Below are positions 6,766 through 8,291 of a stretch of DNA of 8,291 bases, in pieces. How positions within the stretch are numbered: position 1 is the stretch's first letter; each line of letters starts with the position of its first letter. A model generated the notes under the pieces. It did no database searches, had not been told where the DNA came from, and saw only the letters and a list, made by a program, of their open reading frames with translations. The position numbers and the translations under genes are program-made. Origin of the DNA: Chloroflexota bacterium (GTDB lineage Bacteria; Chloroflexota; UBA5177; JANWHV01); assembly GCA_025450255.1 (NCBI GenBank), contig JANWHV010000236.1, forward strand, positions 1-8,291, read 5' to 3'.

Positions 6766-6772
6766 CTCCTCT
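6766..6772 (-). promoter_or_regulatory. Ribosome binding site of the secreted-protein gene
   Basis: The minus strand reads AGAGGAG, then TTTTCG, then GTG 6759. This near-ideal Shine-Dalgarno and 6-base spacing justify the GTG start. Confidence 0.75.
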
Positions 6773-7018
6773 AAGTACTACGGTAAAGCCACATGCCAGC
6801 GACACTTCCAATTCGTCACGCGTGGTCGAGAAATCGCACCCAACCGCGTATTTCGGAACGGTAAGCGCCGGATACGCACACAATAGCGCATAACTGGCCG
6901 AATGCCTATCCCCCATTATCTGGGCGGTCGCGCGTTGTAAGGAGGCATGCTGTCATCAGCAGTTAGCGCGCTCCGTCACAAACGGGAATGCGGTACGCTG
7001 AAGACGCGGCAAAATAGC
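6773..7018. other. Divergent intergenic region
   Basis: About 250 bases between the ribosome binding sites of the two divergent genes. It must hold promoters for both, but I found no convincing -35/-10 pair on either strand. TAAGGAGG at 6939-6944 sits only two bases before an ATG (6947), whose frame runs 95 codons through the start of the membrane-protein gene with non-protein-like composition. I regard that as chance. Confidence 0.4.
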
Positions 7019-7034
7019 GAGGGAGAATGTAGCG

Positions 7035-7955
7035 GTGCGGACCCGGCTGCTGTTGCGCATCGGCGCGGCCTGTGGGGCACTTGCGTTTGCCGAGAATATA
7101 TTCGCGCAAGTATACATTACCCACCAGGCCCAGTTGCCGGCAAACGTGCCAAAGTCAGTCGACGCGCAGGCTCAAGAATTTCTGGTTTTCCTTCATCATC
7201 ACCCTGGCTGGCTGGCCGCGCAAACCGCTCTTAGCGCCGTTAGCTCACTGCTGCTTCTGGGGGTTGCCCCGGGCGTGTTTGTCTTTCTCCGCCTTCTAGG
7301 AGCCCGTCTCGCGCGCGCCACGCTAATTGTCGGCCTCCTATCGGCGGTAGTGCCGGCGGCAACGGCAATCTACAGCTTCATGCACATCTCGTCGTTGGCG
7401 GATCGCTACGCGTCAGCGCCGAACGTGGCCGCCGCTCACCTGGTCGTCACGGAGGCCAGTCATCCATCGGTGCTGTACCAGGCCGCGGGGTCTCTGGGAT
7501 TCGGGCTCTTTGGCGGCGTATTGTGGCTGGGCCTGATTGGCGTTGAGCTGATCCGCGTGCAGGGAAACCGCAGCCTACTTGGCTGGGTTACGATTGTGGC
7601 CGCGATATTGACCATCATACCAGTCGTGCCAGGACTGGCCTTGTGGTGCGCCGGAGCGGCGTACATGCTCTATAGGGCGTCACGCAACGCCGGCACGGAC
7701 AGCGCCACACTGCCCGCTGCCGAGGAATACATGGCGCCGGCCCCGCGGGCGCCCTCGGAACGAAAACCACGACCCTCGCCGGCGCCGAGTGGCGCGTCGC
7801 TAGAACGGAGTGTGCCATCAGCTACACTGGTCGAAGCGATGACGCCCGCACGGCCGCCGCGCGGCACTTCAGAGCGCCGATCGCAGCCCGCGGCCGCCAG
7901 GGGCAGCAAATCTGGGCGAGCAAAGAAGCGCGGGTCGTCGGATCGCCGGCGATAG
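7035..7955 (+). CDS. Multi-pass membrane protein with basic disordered tail, function unknown
   Basis: 306 residues, family not recognised. Residues 5-24 form a first hydrophobic segment (signal anchor), followed by an exterior-type loop with HQAQLPANVPKSVDAQAQEF. Further hydrophobic stretches lie near 62-87, 93-117, 146-172 and 180-213, the last long enough to be two helices. That makes five or six membrane spans. From about 220 to the end the chain is rich in Pro, Ala, Ser and Arg and ends in KSGRAKKRGSSDRRR, a strongly basic, probably cytoplasmic tail. The spacing and size loosely recall small six-helix DUF4386-like proteins, but I cannot assign it. GTG 7035 is chosen for GAGGGAGA upstream at 7019-7026 and for the Met-Arg-hydrophobic N-terminus it gives. 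The next gene follows on the same strand after 70 bases. Confidence 0.8.
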   Translation: MRTRLLLRIGAACGALAFAENIFAQVYITHQAQLPANVPKSVDAQAQEFLVFLHHHPGWLAAQTALSAVSSLLLLGVAPGVFVFLRLLGARLARATLIVGLLSAVVPAATAIYSFMHISSLADRYASAPNVAAAHLVVTEASHPSVLYQAAGSLGFGLFGGVLWLGLIGVELIRVQGNRSLLGWVTIVAAILTIIPVVPGLALWCAGAAYMLYRASRNAGTDSATLPAAEEYMAPAPRAPSERKPRPSPAPSGASLERSVPSATLVEAMTPARPPRGTSERRSQPAAARGSKSGRAKKRGSSDRRR

Positions 7956-8025
7956 TGTACTGGGTCGGACCGTTCCGCTGAGCGGGCATAGCCGCGACGC
8001 GGCCGATCGGGCGGGGCAAGCACAG

Positions 8026-8291
8026 ATGCCCAACGAGCCGCCGAAGAAAAAAATAGTTATTGATACGGACTTCTTCGGCCTGCCCCAGTCTGCTCAGCCG
8101 GCTCGGGTGACACTGCTTCCCGCCGGCGTTTCCGTTGTGCTCGATGCGGGGGAGAGCATTTTCGAAGCCGCGAAGCGTATAGGGATCGCCATTCCGAGCG
8201 AGTGTGGCGGCAAAGGTACGTGTGGTCGGTGCCGCGTACGGTTTCCTCTGCCGGCGCGCGACGCAACGTACGTCGAACGGCAGCACATCGA
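8026..8291 (+). CDS. N-terminal [2Fe-2S] domain of a probable RACo/ASKHA-type activase (partial)
   Basis: 88 residues are visible before the window ends. A polar lead (PNEPPKKKIVIDTDF) precedes a ferredoxin-like domain from about residue 27: VTLLPAGVSVVLDAGES, then FEAAKRIGIAIPSECGGKGTCGRCRV. Cys60, Cys66 and Cys69 (C-x5-C-x2-C) would bind a [2Fe-2S] cluster together with a fourth Cys beyond the edge. The CGGKGTCGxCRV form is typical of the N-terminus of reductive activators of corrinoid proteins (RACo, with a C-terminal ASKHA/DUF4445 ATPase), which reduce Co(II) corrinoid using ATP. The ATPase part is outside the window, so a stand-alone or differently fused ferredoxin remains possible. ATG 8026 has GCGGGGC about ten bases upstream. 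Confidence 0.75.
   Translation, partial: MPNEPPKKKIVIDTDFFGLPQSAQPARVTLLPAGVSVVLDAGESIFEAAKRIGIAIPSECGGKGTCGRCRVRFPLPARDATYVERQHI

Noticed and set aside
6947..7234. 95-codon frame with TAAGGAGG ahead of ATG 6947
   Set aside because: The spacing is only two bases, and most of its length overlaps the membrane-protein gene in another frame. Its Arg/Gly/Ser-rich product is shadow-like.

Overview
This is an 8.3-kb piece of a GC-rich bacterial chromosome carrying mostly housekeeping genes. The gene order at the left edge (a possible ClpC end followed by radA), the GTG starts, the encoded tRNA-Ser pair and the secreted/membrane proteins without recognisable family fit a Chloroflexota-like or other deep-branching Gram-positive-type lineage. 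That placement is an inference; nothing here fixes the taxon. I see no transposase, integrase, phage gene, CRISPR array or toxin-antitoxin pair.

Layout, left to right. Positions 3-104 (+) hold the last codons of a gene that may be clpC, closed by a perfect 16-bp hairpin (125-162). radA (266-1687, +) follows: a complete DNA-repair ATPase with zinc finger, Walker A, KNRFG motif and Lon-like domain. Facing it is a family-2 glycosyltransferase (1727-2673, -). Its reading frame breaks near 1973. A one-base correction restores a 315-residue protein that ends in a 20-residue-period repeat tail and stops 39 bp short of radA. Two back-to-back promoters (2709-2739 and 2755-2783) separate it from two tandem serine tRNAs, UGA and GCU (2812-3005, +).

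The next block, 3103-5767 on the minus strand, is a fatty-acid synthesis operon transcribed fabF - accB - fabH. Both junctions are 4-base ATGA overlaps, and an extended -10 promoter lies ahead of fabF. FabH starts chains by condensing acetyl-CoA-type primers with malonyl-ACP, FabF elongates them, and AccB carries biotin for the acetyl-CoA carboxylase that makes malonyl-CoA. accC, accA/D, fabD, fabG and acpP are not in the window.

Beyond a 30-bp perfect palindrome (5890-5919) lies a secreted protein with two related beta-rich halves (5959-6759, -). It is divergent from a multi-pass membrane protein with a long basic, disordered tail (7035-7955, +). The window ends inside a gene (8026 onward, +) whose start encodes a [2Fe-2S] ferredoxin domain like that of corrinoid-protein reductive activases (RACo/ASKHA family).

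The most noteworthy points are the glycosyltransferase frameshift and repeat tail, the fabF-accB-fabH arrangement, the duplicated-domain secreted protein, and the two perfect hairpins without U-tracts. No clearly novel system is evident.
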